Assembly: GCA_002280855.1 (NCBI GenBank)
Contig: NCEU01000002.1
Location: 182,102-246,101 of the forward strand
Direction: 5' to 3'
Source: Sphingomonadales bacterium 32-65-25
Lineage (GTDB): Bacteria > Pseudomonadota > Alphaproteobacteria > Sphingomonadales > Sphingomonadaceae
DNA length: 64,000 bases
Part shown: positions 1 to 9,441 of the stretch, piece after piece
Numbering within the stretch: position 1 is the first letter of the stretch
How the letters are laid out: every line of letters starts with the position of its first letter
Made by a program: the position numbers and the translations under genes
Notes under the pieces: generated by a model
What the model was told of the DNA's origin: nothing
Databases searched by the model: none
Seen by the model: the letters and a program-made list of their open reading frames with translations, nothing else

Positions 1-396
1 GGCGGCCAGATGCCGCTGCACATGCGCATCCCGAAGCGCGGCTTCAATAACATCTTCCGCAAGGATTATGCCGTGCTGAATCTCGGCACGCTGCAGGCCG
101 CCATCGATGCTGGCAAGCTGGACGCCAAGACGCTGATCGACGCCGATGTGCTGGTTGCCGCCAAGGTGCTGACCACCGCGCGTGATGGCGTGCGCCTGCT
201 CGGCGTGGGTGCGCTCACCGCCAAGGTGTCGCTGAAGCTCGCTGGTGCCTCGGCCTCGGCCAAGGCGGCCGTGGAAGCCGCTGGCGGCTCGATCGAACTG
301 CCGGCCCCGGCACCGGCGCCGCTGACCAAGGACGAGCAGAAGGCCGCCCGCGCCGTTGCGCGCGCTGCCAAGGCTGCCGCGCTGGCCGCCAAGTAA
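1..396 (+). CDS. rplO: 50S ribosomal protein L15, 5' truncated by window edge
   Basis: This is the C-terminal part of ribosomal protein uL15, a component of the 50S subunit. The frame is open from base 1, and the first residues read [15 protein letters not shown], the conserved uL15 segment that normally follows the Gly-rich N-terminal tail. The Met at base 10 is therefore internal and not the start. About 131 residues are present, ending in an Ala/Lys-rich tail. It lies directly before secY, the classical order of the spc operon, with a gap of about 110 bp. The product name is certain; only the start is missing. Confidence 0.95.
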   Translation, partial: GGQMPLHMRIPKRGFNNIFRKDYAVLNLGTLQAAIDAGKLDAKTLIDADVLVAAKVLTTARDGVRLLGVGALTAKVSLKLAGASASAKAAVEAAGGSIELPAPAPAPLTKDEQKAARAVARAAKAAALAAK

Positions 397-506
397 AGAA
401 GCAACCGGGTCAAACGACCCCATGGCAATTGCGCCGCGTGTCGCCTACATGGGACGGACATGCGGCGCTTTGCCGTTTCAGACACGCTTGATCGGGTAGG
501 ATATCC

Positions 507-1859
507 ATGGCGTCTGCCGCCGAACAAATGGCTTCGAACCTGTCGTTCGCCAACTTCTCCAAGGCCACCGAGCTGAAGAGCCGCATCTGGTTCACGCTCG
601 GCGCGCTGGTGGTGTTCCGTCTCATCTCGTTCGTGCCGCTGCCCGGCATCGATCCGCTGGCGCTGTCCAGCCTGTTCGAACAGACCCGCGGTGGCGTGCT
701 GGATTTCTTTAACATGTTCTCCGGCGGCGCGCTGGAACGCATGAGCCTGATCGCGCTGGGCGTCACGCCTTACATCACCGCTTCGATCGTGGTGCAGCTG
801 CTCACCAGCCTCGTTCCCAGCTTCATGGCGCTGAAGAAGGAAGGCGAGGCCGGCCGCAAGACGCTGAACCAGTACACGCGCTATGGCACCGTGTTCCTCA
901 CCATCGTTCAGGGCTATGGCATTGCCGTCGGCCTCGAAGGCTGGGGCGCCGGCCAGGGCGTGTCTGCCGTGATCGATCCGGGCTGGTTCTTCCGCATTTC
1001 CACGGTGATCTCGCTGCTGGGCGGCACCATGTTCCTGATGTGGCTGGGTGAACAGATCACCAGCCGCGGCATCGGCAACGGCATTTCGCTGATCATCATG
1101 GCCGGCATCGTGGCGCAGCTGCCTTCGGCGCTGGGCACCCTGTTCGAACAGGGTCGCACTGGCGCGCTGTCGGCGGGCTTTGTGCTGCTGGTGGCCGTGG
1201 TGGCGTTGGGCACCATCGCCTTCATCTGCCTGATGGAACGCGCGCAGCGCAAGATCCTGATCCAGTATCCCAAGCGCCAGATGGGCAGTCGCATGTTCCA
1301 GGGCGATTCCAGCTTCCTGCCGCTGAAGATTAACACCGCGGGCGTGATCCCACCGATCTTTGCCAGCTCGCTGCTGCTGATGCCGCTCACCGTGGCGCAG
1401 TTCTTCAGCCAGCAGGGCACAATGCCGGAATGGATGACGACGGTGACGACCGCGCTGCAGCACGGCGCACCGCTCTACATGTTCCTCTATGCCGCCGGCA
1501 TCATCTTCTTCAGCTTCTTCTACACCGCCGTGGTGTTCAACCCGGACGAGACGGCGGAAAATCTGAAGAAGTACGGTGGCTTCGTGCCCGGCATCCGCCC
1601 CGGCACCCGCACCTCGGAATATCTCGATTTCGTGCTCACCCGCCTGACGGTGATCGGTGCGGCGTACCTCACCTTGATCTGCCTGCTGCCGGAATTCCTG
1701 ATCAGCGAGCTGAAGGTACCCTTCTACTTTGGGGGGACTAGCCTTCTGATCGTCGTCAATGTCACAATGGACACGGTTGCGCAGATCCAGAGCCATCTGC
1801 TGGCGCATCAGTACGAGGGACTCATCAAGAAGTCCAAACTTCGGGGGAATCGTCGTTGA
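507..1859 (+). CDS. secY: Preprotein translocase subunit SecY
   Basis: SecY is the pore-forming subunit of the SecYEG translocon in the cytoplasmic membrane. The 450-residue product has the normal length and the expected ten hydrophobic segments. The conserved plug and first-helix region reads PLPGIDPLAL near residue 50. The cytosolic loop motif GIGNGISLII and the C-terminal GLIKKSKLRGNRR tail are also typical. The ATG at 507 follows a purine-rich GGTAGGA element. The stop codon overlaps the TTG start of adk by four bases, which implies translational coupling. Confidence 0.97.
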   Translation: MASAAEQMASNLSFANFSKATELKSRIWFTLGALVVFRLISFVPLPGIDPLALSSLFEQTRGGVLDFFNMFSGGALERMSLIALGVTPYITASIVVQLLTSLVPSFMALKKEGEAGRKTLNQYTRYGTVFLTIVQGYGIAVGLEGWGAGQGVSAVIDPGWFFRISTVISLLGGTMFLMWLGEQITSRGIGNGISLIIMAGIVAQLPSALGTLFEQGRTGALSAGFVLLVAVVALGTIAFICLMERAQRKILIQYPKRQMGSRMFQGDSSFLPLKINTAGVIPPIFASSLLLMPLTVAQFFSQQGTMPEWMTTVTTALQHGAPLYMFLYAAGIIFFSFFYTAVVFNPDETAENLKKYGGFVPGIRPGTRTSEYLDFVLTRLTVIGAAYLTLICLLPEFLISELKVPFYFGGTSLLIVVNVTMDTVAQIQSHLLAHQYEGLIKKSKLRGNRR

Positions 1860-2503
1860 ATCTCATTCTGCTGGGCCCGCCGGGAGCGGGCAAGGGCACC
1901 CAGGCCAGCCGCCTCGTCAAGGAACGCGGCATGGTCCAACTTTCCACAGGCGACATGCTGCGCGCCGCTGTTGCGGCCGGCACGCCGGTGGGTCTTGCGG
2001 CCAAGGTGGTGATGGAATCCGGCGGGCTCGTTTCCGACGAGATCGTTTCGGGCATCCTGTCCGAAAGGCTGGACCAGCCCGATGCCCGCGCCGGCTTCAT
2101 CCTGGATGGCTACCCGCGCACCGATGTGCAGGCGGATTCGCTCGATGCCATGCTGGCCGAAAAGGGCCTGGCACTGGATCATGTGATCGAGCTGGTGGTT
2201 GATGAAGACGCGCTGGTCGATCGCATCACCGGCCGTTTCACCTGCGGCAGTTGCGGCGAGGGCTATCATGATCGCTACAAGCAGCCAAAGGTTGCCGACA
2301 CGTGTGATGCGTGCGGTGCCAGCAACTTCAAGCGCCGCGCCGATGACAATGCCGATACCGTGCGCCAGCGCATGATGGAATATCGCGCCAAGACCGCGCC
2401 GATCATTCCGCATTATGAAGGCCGCGGTATTGTTGCGCGTGTGGACGGGATGGCCGATATGGATGCAGTCGCCGCCTCCATCGACAAGATTGTCGATGCC
2501 TGA
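1856..2503 (+). CDS. adk: Adenylate kinase, zinc-finger LID type
   Basis: Adenylate kinase interconverts ATP plus AMP and two ADP in the cytoplasm. The 215-residue protein begins MNLILLGPPGAGKGTQ, with the P-loop at residues 7-14. The LID domain carries two CxxC pairs (FTCGSCG and CDACG, about residues 126-165), so this is the long, probably zinc-binding form. The start is TTG, overlapping the secY stop (TTGA). A later ATG would remove the P-loop. The secY-adk-rpsM order is standard in alphaproteobacteria. Confidence 0.96.
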   Translation: MNLILLGPPGAGKGTQASRLVKERGMVQLSTGDMLRAAVAAGTPVGLAAKVVMESGGLVSDEIVSGILSERLDQPDARAGFILDGYPRTDVQADSLDAMLAEKGLALDHVIELVVDEDALVDRITGRFTCGSCGEGYHDRYKQPKVADTCDACGASNFKRRADDNADTVRQRMMEYRAKTAPIIPHYEGRGIVARVDGMADMDAVAASIDKIVDA

Positions 2504-2524
2504 AGGCGCTTCCCTGTCAGCAGC

Positions 2525-2551
2525 TTGACTTTTCGGCGACTCGCGTCTAAC
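2525..2551 (+). promoter_or_regulatory. Possible promoter ahead of rpsM
   Basis: TTGACT at 2525-2530 is a good -35 match. It is followed 15 bases later by TCTAAC at 2546-2551, a poor -10 with a short spacer. It lies in the 165-bp gap between adk and rpsM, long enough for an internal promoter of the alpha operon. The call is tentative and rests only on the -35 element and its position. Confidence 0.3.
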
Positions 2552-2668
2552 CGCCTCTCTTCCGTTTGATCGGATTTAGGAACCGGCGGCCCGTTGGGCG
2601 GCCGGCATATTGCTTTGAGATGGCGACATCTGCCCAGGGTCGCCGTGGAGCATGAAAGGAAAACGACT

Positions 2669-3037
2669 GTGGCACGTATTGCGGGTGTGAACATCCCGAC
2701 CAACAAGCGCGTTGAGATTGCGCTCACCTACATCCACGGCATCGGTCGCACCACTGCGACCCGTCTGGCGAATGAACTCGGCTTCCCGCGGGAGCGTCGC
2801 GTTCAGGAACTGACCGACGCCGAGATCCTGTTGATCCGTGAAAAGATCGATCGTGAACTCACCGTGGAAGGTGATCTTCGTCGCCAGAACGCGATGAACA
2901 TCAAGCGCCTGATGGACCTGGCCTGCTATCGCGGCCTGCGTCACCGCAAGGGCCTGCCGGTCCGCGGCCAGCGCACCCACACCAACGCCCGTACCCGCAA
3001 GGGCAAGGCCAAGCCGATCGCCGGCAAGAAGAAGTAA
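2669..3037 (+). CDS. rpsM: 30S ribosomal protein S13
   Basis: Ribosomal protein uS13 sits in the head of the 30S subunit and contacts the P-site tRNA and the 50S subunit. The start is GTG at 2669, giving [20 protein letters not shown], the canonical N terminus, and a 122-residue protein of normal length. The frame is open to 2594, but the upstream residues are not S13-like. An AAAGGA element at 2655-2660 lies at good spacing before the GTG. The basic C-terminal tail ([24 protein letters not shown] region) is typical. Confidence 0.97.
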   Translation: MARIAGVNIPTNKRVEIALTYIHGIGRTTATRLANELGFPRERRVQELTDAEILLIREKIDRELTVEGDLRRQNAMNIKRLMDLACYRGLRHRKGLPVRGQRTHTNARTRKGKAKPIAGKKK

Positions 3038-3088
3038 GCGCGTTCGCGCCGCTCATCATCTTCTTCTCATCAGGCAAGGATTAATCAA

Positions 3089-3478
3089 ATGGCTCGCGAA
3101 GTCGCCCGTATCAAGCGCAGGGAGCGCAAGAACATCACCAGCGGTGTTGCCCATGTCAACGCCAGCTTCAACAACACCATGATCACCATCACCGACGCGC
3201 AGGGCAATGCGATTGCCTGGTCGTCGGCTGGCACCTGTGGTTTCAAGGGCAGCCGCAAATCGACGCCGTTCGCGGCGCAGATGGCTGCCGAAGACGCCGG
3301 CAAGAAGGCCGCCGAACATGGTGTGCGCACGCTCGAAGTCGAAGTGCGCGGCCCGGGTTCGGGCCGTGAATCGGCGCTGCGTGCCCTGCAGGCCGTGGGT
3401 TTCGTCATCACCGCCATCCGCGATGTGACGCCGATCCCGCACAACGGCGTGCGCCCTCCCAAGCGCCGCCGCGTCTGA
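3089..3478 (+). CDS. rpsK: 30S ribosomal protein S11
   Basis: Ribosomal protein uS11 is part of the 30S platform near the mRNA exit region. The product is 129 residues with the family signature [17 protein letters not shown] and the C-terminal [17 protein letters not shown]. An AGGCAAGGA element at 3072-3080 precedes the ATG. The gene follows rpsM by 51 bp and precedes rpoA, the usual alpha-operon order. Confidence 0.97.
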   Translation: MAREVARIKRRERKNITSGVAHVNASFNNTMITITDAQGNAIAWSSAGTCGFKGSRKSTPFAAQMAAEDAGKKAAEHGVRTLEVEVRGPGSGRESALRALQAVGFVITAIRDVTPIPHNGVRPPKRRRV

Positions 3479-3600
3479 CCGTTTGCCTGGCGCCGGGCTC
3501 CGTTGCGGCGCCCAGCGTTTCCTATCCAGGGGCCAACGGGACCGGCGGATGACGATCCGCTCCTCCCGAGACCCCCACACTCCAGACCAAGGTGAACCCC

Positions 3601-4650
3601 GTGGCAGTCATCGCCAAGAACTGGACCGAACTCAAGAAGCCCAACCGCCTGGAGCAACGCCCCGGCGGTGACGCCAAGCAGAAGGCGGCCTTTGTCGCCG
3701 AACCCCTGGAGCGTGGCTTTGGCCTGACGCTGGGCAATGCCCTGCGCCGGGTGTTGCTGTCGTCGCTGCAGGGTGCGGCTGTCACTGCCATCAAGATCGA
3801 TGGCGTGCTGCACGAATTCTCCAGCCTGGCTGGCGTGCGTGAAGACGTGACCGACATCGTGCTGAACATCAAGCAGGTGGCGATCCGCATGGCCGGTGAT
3901 ACCGCCAAGCGCGTCTATCTGAACGCCACCGGCCCAGGCCCGGTCACCGCTGGCCAGATCGCCGTTTCCGGTGACATGGAAGTGATGAACAAGGATCTGG
4001 TGATCTGCACGCTGGACGAAGGCGCGACGCTGAACATGGAACTGACGGTGGAAACCGGCAAGGGCTATGTGCCGGCCAGCGCCAACCGCCCGGCCGATGC
4101 GCCGATCGGCCTGGTGCCGGTTGATGCGCTCTACTCGCCGGTGCGCCAGGTCAGCTACAAGGTCGATCCGACCCGCGTTGGCCAGGAACTGGACTATGAC
4201 AAGCTGACGATCTCGGTGGAAACCGATGGCAGCCTGTCGCCGGAAGACGCGCTCGCCTATGGCGCCAAGATCCTGCAGGACCAGCTCCAGCTGTTCGTGA
4301 ACTTCGAAGACGCCACTGCGGCGGCTCCGGTTGCCAGCACCACCGCCACCGGCGTTGTGGAAGTGGACGACAGCGCCAGCATCAACCGTTACCTCCTCAA
4401 GAAGGTGGACGAGCTGGAACTGTCGGTGCGTTCGGCCAACTGCCTGAAGAACGACAACATCATCTACATCGGCGATCTGGTGCAGAAGACGGAGAGCGAA
4501 ATGCTTCGCACCCCGAACTTCGGCCGTAAGTCGCTGAACGAGATCAAGGAAGTGCTGTCCCAGATGGGCCTGCGCCTTGGTATGGAAATCGCTGGTTGGC
4601 CGCCCGAGAATATCGAGGAAATGGCCAAGAAGCTCGAACAAGAATTCTAA
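3601..4650 (+). CDS. rpoA: DNA-directed RNA polymerase subunit alpha
   Basis: The alpha subunit nucleates RNA polymerase assembly through its N-terminal domain and contacts UP elements and activators through its C-terminal domain. The N-terminal domain carries [20 protein letters not shown]. The C-terminal domain carries [12 protein letters not shown] and ends [14 protein letters not shown] place the start at GTG 3601 ([15 protein letters not shown], 349 residues) because AAGGTGA at 3589-3595 is well spaced for it. An in-frame GTG at 3592 would add three residues but lacks a good Shine-Dalgarno. The gene lies between rpsK and rplQ as expected. Confidence 0.96.
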   Translation: MAVIAKNWTELKKPNRLEQRPGGDAKQKAAFVAEPLERGFGLTLGNALRRVLLSSLQGAAVTAIKIDGVLHEFSSLAGVREDVTDIVLNIKQVAIRMAGDTAKRVYLNATGPGPVTAGQIAVSGDMEVMNKDLVICTLDEGATLNMELTVETGKGYVPASANRPADAPIGLVPVDALYSPVRQVSYKVDPTRVGQELDYDKLTISVETDGSLSPEDALAYGAKILQDQLQLFVNFEDATAAAPVASTTATGVVEVDDSASINRYLLKKVDELELSVRSANCLKNDNIIYIGDLVQKTESEMLRTPNFGRKSLNEIKEVLSQMGLRLGMEIAGWPPENIEEMAKKLEQEF

Positions 4651-4775
4651 GTCCTGTTTGGCGGGCGTGGCCAATCGGCTGCGCCCGCTGGCACAGGCAG
4701 GGGATACTGGCTGACCCCATCATCAGCCTGGTCCGGGGTACCTTACACGGCCCCAGAACGAACGGAGTAAGACCC

Positions 4776-5189
4776 ATGCGCCATCGCGTAGCCCACCGCA
4801 AACTCAGCCGCACCAGCAGCCATCGCATCGCGATGCTGCGCAACATGGCTGCTGCCCTGATCAAGCACGAGCAGATCAAGACCACCTTGCCCAAGGCCAA
4901 GGAACTGCGTCCCTACGTTGAAAAGCTGGTGACGCTGGCCAAGACCGGTGGCCTGTCCAACCGTCGCCTCGCCGACGCCCGCCTGGGTGACGACACCCAG
5001 CTCATCAAGCTGTTCGACACTCTGGCCGCCCGCTATGCCGACCGCCAGGGTGGTTACACCCGCGTCGTCAAGGCTGGCTTCCGCCGTTCGGACGCCACTG
5101 CCATGGCGATCATCGAGTTCGTCGATCGCGACGTGGATGCCAAGGGCCAGGATTCGGGCCCGGTCGAAACCTTCGGCGACGACGAATAA
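4776..5189 (+). CDS. rplQ: 50S ribosomal protein L17
   Basis: Ribosomal protein bL17 binds 23S rRNA in the 50S subunit. The start [17 protein letters not shown] is the invariant N terminus, preceded by CGGAGTAAG. The product is 137 residues. Residues after about 120 form an acidic tail, a common variable extension in alphaproteobacteria. The open frame extends upstream to 4596, but that stretch overlaps rpoA and is not L17-like. It ends the ribosomal block and is followed by secB after 24 bp. Confidence 0.96.
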   Translation: MRHRVAHRKLSRTSSHRIAMLRNMAAALIKHEQIKTTLPKAKELRPYVEKLVTLAKTGGLSNRRLADARLGDDTQLIKLFDTLAARYADRQGGYTRVVKAGFRRSDATAMAIIEFVDRDVDAKGQDSGPVETFGDDE

Positions 5190-5213
5190 GCCTCAACCGG
5201 AAGGATCGCCATC

Positions 5214-5708
5214 ATGGCTGACGAGATCGATCTGGGCGCCAATCCCGAAAATGGCTTTGGCCCCGAAGACCTGGGCAACGAGCCGATGCCGCAGGTGGCG
5301 ATCATTACCCAGTATGTGAAGGATCTCTCGTTCGAGAATCCGAACGCACCGGGCAGCCTGCAGGTGCAGAGCCAGCCGCGCATCGACGTCAACGTGGGTG
5401 TCAACGCCCGCAAGGCCGCCGATGACGTGTACGAAGTCGAACTGAAGATCAGCGCCAAGGCCGAAGTCGATGCCGGCGCTGCCTTCATGGTCGAGCTGCT
5501 CTATGCCGGCCTGTTTGGCCTCAAGAATGTGCCGGAAGAAGCCATCGAGCCCTTCTGCATCATCGAAGGCCCGCGCATTCTGTTCCCGTTCGCCCGCCGC
5601 ATCATTGCGGACGCCGTGCGCGACGGCGGCTTCCCGCCGCTGATGCTCGATCCGATCGATTTCGGCGCGCTGTACATGTCCCAGCAGGGCCAGGTCGGCA
5701 ACGCTTAA
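5214..5708 (+). CDS. secB: Protein-export chaperone SecB
   Basis: SecB is a tetrameric cytoplasmic chaperone that keeps preproteins unfolded and delivers them to SecA. The 164-residue product has the family core: VAIITQYVKDLSFENPNAP, then EVELKISAKAEV, then FPFARRIIADAVRDGGFPPLMLDPIDF. An acidic N-terminal extension of about 28 residues precedes the core. The ATG at 5214 follows GGAAGGA. The 24-bp distance to rplQ suggests co-transcription with the alpha operon, so secY and secB would share a transcript region here. A strong hairpin terminator follows. Confidence 0.95.
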   Translation: MADEIDLGANPENGFGPEDLGNEPMPQVAIITQYVKDLSFENPNAPGSLQVQSQPRIDVNVGVNARKAADDVYEVELKISAKAEVDAGAAFMVELLYAGLFGLKNVPEEAIEPFCIIEGPRILFPFARRIIADAVRDGGFPPLMLDPIDFGALYMSQQGQVGNA

Positions 5709-5725
5709 GCGAACGCCTCAAACGT

Positions 5726-5762
5726 ACGAAACGGGCGGCCTTCGGGTCGCCCGTTTTCGTTT
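5726..5762 (+). terminator. Rho-independent terminator after secB
   Basis: A hairpin with arms ACGGGCG and CGCCCGT encloses a short loop and is extended by flanking GAAA / TTTTC pairing and a T-rich 3' side. It ends the ribosomal-rpoA-secB transcript and separates it from murJ, which starts at 5814. Confidence 0.85.
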
Positions 5763-5813
5763 GGGGCACTGTCGTCTTGCACTTTCCGGGGCATTGCCTA
5801 ATCCGGTGGCGCA

Positions 5814-7379
5814 ATGAATCTCGTTCGCGCCACCGCCACCATCGGCAGCCTCACGCTCCTGTCCCGCATCGGTGGCTTCGCCCGCGATGTGCTGCAGGCG
5901 TCGTTGATGGGTGCCGGCATGGCCGCCGATGCCTTTCTGATCGCCCAGCGCCTGCCCAATCTGTTCCGCGCGTTGTTTGCCGAAGGCGCTTTTGCCTCGG
6001 CCTTCGTGCCGATGTTCAATCGCCAGGTGGGTGCCGATGGCGGCCGCATCGATGGTGCCAAGCGCTTTGCCGAGGATGTGCTGGCAGTGCTGCTGCCGTT
6101 CCTGCTGCTGTTCACGGTTGTGATGGTGGCGGGCGCAGTCCCGGTGGTGTGGGCGCTCACCGGCGGTTTCCCGGATGCGGCGCCCGAGAAGTTCGCGCTC
6201 ACCGTTGATTTCACCCGGCTCACCTTCCCTTATCTGATGCTGATCAGCCTGACTTCGCTGCTGGGCGGTCTGCTCAATTCGGTCGGGCGGTTCGCGGTCA
6301 ATGCCGCTGCACCGATCCTGCTCAACATCGTGCTGATCTCAGGCCTGTTGTGGTCGGGCAGTGGCGATGATGTGGCCGCTGCCCGCGTGCAGGCGCTGTG
6401 CGTGACGCTGGGTGGCATTGCGCAACTGGTCTGGCTGTTGTGGTGGTGCGCCCGCGCCGGGATCAATCTCAAGCTGCGCATGCCCCGCCTCACGCCGCAG
6501 GTGAAGACCCTGCTGAAGCTGATCGTGCCCGCCGCCTTCGGGGCCGGCGCGGTGCAGATCAATCTGCTCATCTCCACGGCGCTCGCCGCGCGCTTCCTGG
6601 GCGATGGCGCGGTCAGCTGGCTCTACTTCGCCGATCGCCTCAACCAGTTGCCATTGGGCATCATCGGCATCGGCGTTGGTACCGCACTGTTGCCCACCAT
6701 GTCGCGGCTGATCGGCGCCGATGATGTGCCTGGTGCCATTTCGCAGCAGAACCGCGCCATGGAATTGGTACTGATCCTCACCCTGCCGGCCGCCGCTGGC
6801 CTTGTAGTGGCGGCCCAGCCCATCGTGGCGCTGCTGTTCCAGCACGGCGAGTTCACCGCGGCCGACAGTCTGGCCACGGCCGCCGCGCTGTCGGGCTTTG
6901 CATTGGGACTTCCCGCGTACGTGCTGATCAAGGTGCTCACCCCCGGCTTCCACGCCCGCAGTGACACCACCACGCCGGTGCGCGTGGCGATTGCGGCGAT
7001 GCTGGTCAATCTGGTGGCCAATCTGGCGCTGGTGTGGCCGCTCGGCCATGTCGGCATCGCGCTGGGCACGGCGATTTCGGCGTGGGTGAACGCGCTGGCG
7101 CTGTGGTGGCTGCTGCGCAAGCGCGGGCATTTCAGCCTTGATGATCGTGCGCGCCGGCTGCTGCCGCGCCTCGTACTGGCCACGCTGGGTATGGTGGCGG
7201 TGCTGTTCGGTGCCATGCCGCTGCTGGCACCACTGGCGGCGCGCGGCTTTGCCATGGAGGCGGTGGCGCTTGCCCTGTTGATTGGCGGCGGTGGCTTGGC
7301 CTATCTGGCGGGGGCGCGGTTGCTGGGCCTGTTCACGGTGAAGGGCCTTGTTGCGCAAGTGAAACGGAAAAAAGCATGA
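5814..7379 (+). CDS. murJ: Lipid II flippase MurJ (MviN family)
   Basis: MurJ flips lipid II across the inner membrane for peptidoglycan synthesis. The 521-residue protein is almost entirely hydrophobic with about 14 predicted membrane segments. It starts with the typical MviN N terminus ([21 protein letters not shown]). The motifs [25 protein letters not shown] and [11 protein letters not shown] are conserved in the family. Its stop overlaps the trpS start (ATGA), so the two are probably translated together. The ATG at 5814 has no strong Shine-Dalgarno. Confidence 0.95.
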   Translation: MNLVRATATIGSLTLLSRIGGFARDVLQASLMGAGMAADAFLIAQRLPNLFRALFAEGAFASAFVPMFNRQVGADGGRIDGAKRFAEDVLAVLLPFLLLFTVVMVAGAVPVVWALTGGFPDAAPEKFALTVDFTRLTFPYLMLISLTSLLGGLLNSVGRFAVNAAAPILLNIVLISGLLWSGSGDDVAAARVQALCVTLGGIAQLVWLLWWCARAGINLKLRMPRLTPQVKTLLKLIVPAAFGAGAVQINLLISTALAARFLGDGAVSWLYFADRLNQLPLGIIGIGVGTALLPTMSRLIGADDVPGAISQQNRAMELVLILTLPAAAGLVVAAQPIVALLFQHGEFTAADSLATAAALSGFALGLPAYVLIKVLTPGFHARSDTTTPVRVAIAAMLVNLVANLALVWPLGHVGIALGTAISAWVNALALWWLLRKRGHFSLDDRARRLLPRLVLATLGMVAVLFGAMPLLAPLAARGFAMEAVALALLIGGGGLAYLAGARLLGLFTVKGLVAQVKRKKA

Positions 7380-8371
7380 AGCGGGTTTTCTCGGGCATCC
7401 AGCCCACCGGCAATTTGCACCTGGGCAATTATCTGGGCGCCATCCGCAACTGGGTGCGCATGCAGGATGAAGCCGAGTGCATCTTCAGCGTGGTCGATCT
7501 GCACGCCATCACCGTGGCGCAGGATCCTGCCACCCTGCGCCGCGGCATCCACGAGATGGTGGCGGCCCTGATTGCCGCTGGCCTCGATCCTGAACGCTGC
7601 ATCCTGTTCCCGCAAAGCCGCGTGCGCGTCCATGCCGAGCTGGCCTGGGTGCTGATGTGCACGGCGCGCATGGGCTGGCTCAACCGCATGACCCAGTTCA
7701 AGGAAAAGAGCGGCAAGGACCGCGAGGGCGCCTCCGTGGGCCTCTACACCTACCCGGTGCTGCAGGCCGCCGACATCCTTGCCTACAAGGCCACCCACGT
7801 GCCGGTGGGTGAAGACCAGAAGCAGCACCTGGAACTGGCACGCGATATCGCCATGAAGTTCAACACCGATATGGGCGTGGAGCTGTTCCCGCTGCCCGAA
7901 CCGGTGATCGAAGGGCCAGCCACCCGCGTGATGTCCTTGCGCGATGGCAGCGCCAAGATGTCGAAGAGCGACCCTTCCGATCAGAGCCGCATCAACCTGA
8001 CCGACGATGCCGACACCATCGCCGCCAAGGTGAAGCGCGCCAAATCCGATGCGGAAATGTTGCCATTTGAAGCCGCTGGCCTTGCCGGCCGGCCGGAAGC
8101 GGCCAACCTCGTCAACCTGATGGCCGCGCTCACCGATACCACGGTCGCCCAGGTGCTGGCCGACTTTGGCGGCAAGGGCTTCGGCGCCTTCAAGCCGGCG
8201 CTGGCCGACGTGATGGTGGCCAAACTCGGCCCCATCACCGCGCGGTTCAATGCCCTGAAAGACGATGACGTGGCGATCGAGGCGATCTGCGCGCGCGGGG
8301 CGGAGCGGGCGCGGGCCATTGCCGAGCCGGTGCTGGCCGAGGTGCATCGCGCGGTGGGGTTCATATCGTAA
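7376..8371 (+). CDS. trpS: Tryptophan--tRNA ligase
   Basis: This class I aminoacyl-tRNA synthetase charges tRNA-Trp. The 331-residue protein has the HIGH-type signature in [13 protein letters not shown] at residues 10-22. The KMSKS loop ([11 protein letters not shown]) lies near residue 193. Length and C-terminal helical region are normal. It overlaps murJ by four bases; murJ-trpS pairing is a recurrent order in alphaproteobacteria. Confidence 0.96.
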   Translation: MKRVFSGIQPTGNLHLGNYLGAIRNWVRMQDEAECIFSVVDLHAITVAQDPATLRRGIHEMVAALIAAGLDPERCILFPQSRVRVHAELAWVLMCTARMGWLNRMTQFKEKSGKDREGASVGLYTYPVLQAADILAYKATHVPVGEDQKQHLELARDIAMKFNTDMGVELFPLPEPVIEGPATRVMSLRDGSAKMSKSDPSDQSRINLTDDADTIAAKVKRAKSDAEMLPFEAAGLAGRPEAANLVNLMAALTDTTVAQVLADFGGKGFGAFKPALADVMVAKLGPITARFNALKDDDVAIEAICARGAERARAIAEPVLAEVHRAVGFIS

Positions 8372-8422
8372 CTGCAGTGGTTGCCATGAGGCCCGGAAGG
8401 GTGCCATTCATGCGCCAGTCAG

Positions 8423-8451
8423 TTGCCTTGGCGCACACTCGCGTCTATCAT
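8423..8451 (+). promoter_or_regulatory. Probable sigma-70 type promoter of the DUF4136 lipoprotein gene
   Basis: TTGCCT (8423-8428) and TATCAT (8446-8451) are separated by exactly 17 bases and lie 30 bp before the ATG at 8481. This is a good match to a housekeeping promoter in a GC-rich genome. No experimental support is available. Confidence 0.45.
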
Positions 8452-8480
8452 TACAGATAATTCATGTGGAGTGCCGCCGA

Positions 8481-9179
8481 ATGATCATCCATCCCAAGGC
8501 TCGACTGCTGTTGCCGCTGGTTGCGGCCCTGGCCTTGTCGGCCTGCATGGCGCCGTTCGAAGCGCGCGTGGCGCGGTTTCAGCAGCTGCCACCGCCGTCG
8601 GGCACCAGCTTCGTGATCGAACCGCGGGACAAGACCAATGAAGGCGGGCTGGAATTTGCCACCTATGCCAATCTGGTCCGGCAAAAACTGGTCACCGCTG
8701 GATTTCAGGAAGCCGCCAATGCGGAAAGCGCCGCGCTGACGGTGCAGCTGGATTATCACGTCTCTGCACCGCGTGAGAAGGTGCAGAGCCGGCTCGGCCT
8801 GGGTTGGGGCGGCATGGGCGGCGGCTTTGGCGGTTTCGGCTGGGGCCCCTATTGGGGCGGCGGCTGGGGCGGCTGGGGCGGCGGCTTTGGCGGTCTTGGC
8901 GGGTTCGGCGGCTGGGGCGGCGGCTGGAACAATGAAGTCTACAGCGTCACCAACTACAACACCGTGGTTGCCATGCGCATCAACCGCAACACCGACAAGA
9001 AGAGCGTGTTCGAAGGCCGCGCCGAAACCGTGAGCAACAGCAACAATCTCACCCGGCTGGTGCCCAATCTGGTCACGGCCATGTTCACCAATTTCCCCGG
9101 CAGCAGCGGTGAAACCGTGCGGGTGCGCTTCGATCCGGCCAAGCCCGACGTGGCGCCGACGGTCAAGCCGGTCCGCTGA
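8481..9179 (+). CDS. DUF4136-type lipoprotein with Gly/Trp-rich insert
   Basis: This is a predicted lipoprotein of 232 residues. A signal sequence ends in the lipobox LSAC, so the mature protein starts at Cys about residue 22 and is probably anchored in the envelope. The body fits the DUF4136 pattern, with FEGRAETVSNSNNLTRLVPNLVTAMFTNFPG near the C terminus. Residues about 108-152 form a low-complexity stretch dominated by GG, GGW and GGF repeats that interrupts the domain. The ATG at 8481 is chosen because it gives the signal peptide; the frame is open further upstream across trpS. Its function is unknown. Confidence 0.8.
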   Translation: MIIHPKARLLLPLVAALALSACMAPFEARVARFQQLPPPSGTSFVIEPRDKTNEGGLEFATYANLVRQKLVTAGFQEAANAESAALTVQLDYHVSAPREKVQSRLGLGWGGMGGGFGGFGWGPYWGGGWGGWGGGFGGLGGFGGWGGGWNNEVYSVTNYNTVVAMRINRNTDKKSVFEGRAETVSNSNNLTRLVPNLVTAMFTNFPGSSGETVRVRFDPAKPDVAPTVKPVR

Positions 9180-9205
9180 CCGTCACATACCGATGACAGG
9201 GGGGG

Positions 9206-9236
9206 GGGGCGTTCCGGGCAGCCGGAGCGCCCCTCT
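9206..9236 (+). terminator. Terminator after the DUF4136 lipoprotein gene
   Basis: GGGGCG-TTCCGG pairs with CCGGAG-CGCCCC across a four-base GCAG loop, followed by CTCTTGCATTTG. The 5' side is the end of an unusual run of eleven G (9199-9209). The stem is strong but the U-tract is weak. Confidence 0.65.
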
Positions 9237-9294
9237 TGCATTTGTGTGAATGTCGATTAACCTTCTCGATGACTGATGCGAAGGGGGGCTTTCC

Positions 9295-9414
9295 ATGACG
9301 GTCTATATTGCGCTGCTGGCAGTGGTCATTGGGCTGATGCCGGTGCTGTTGGACAAGTGGCGTGCGTCTCACAAACACGGCATGACGCCGCAGCGGACGC
9401 CACGGCGCCACTGA
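9295..9414 (+). CDS. Possible 39-residue single-pass membrane peptide
   Basis: The reading frame from ATG 9295 gives MTVYIALLAVVIGLMPVLLD, one clear hydrophobic helix, then a basic tail (KWRASHKHG... RTPRRH). An AAGGGGGG element (9281-9288) lies seven bases before the start. The membrane-helix plus positive tail and the Shine-Dalgarno argue for a real small protein; the size and lack of a recognised family argue for caution. Confidence 0.45.
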   Translation: MTVYIALLAVVIGLMPVLLDKWRASHKHGMTPQRTPRRH

Positions 9415-9441
9415 TCTTTCTGTAACCGGCTGATTTCCGGC

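Noticed and set aside
66..1808. A 580-codon minus-strand frame
   Set aside because: It lies opposite rplO and secY, has Arg/His/Gln-rich random composition, and no family pattern.
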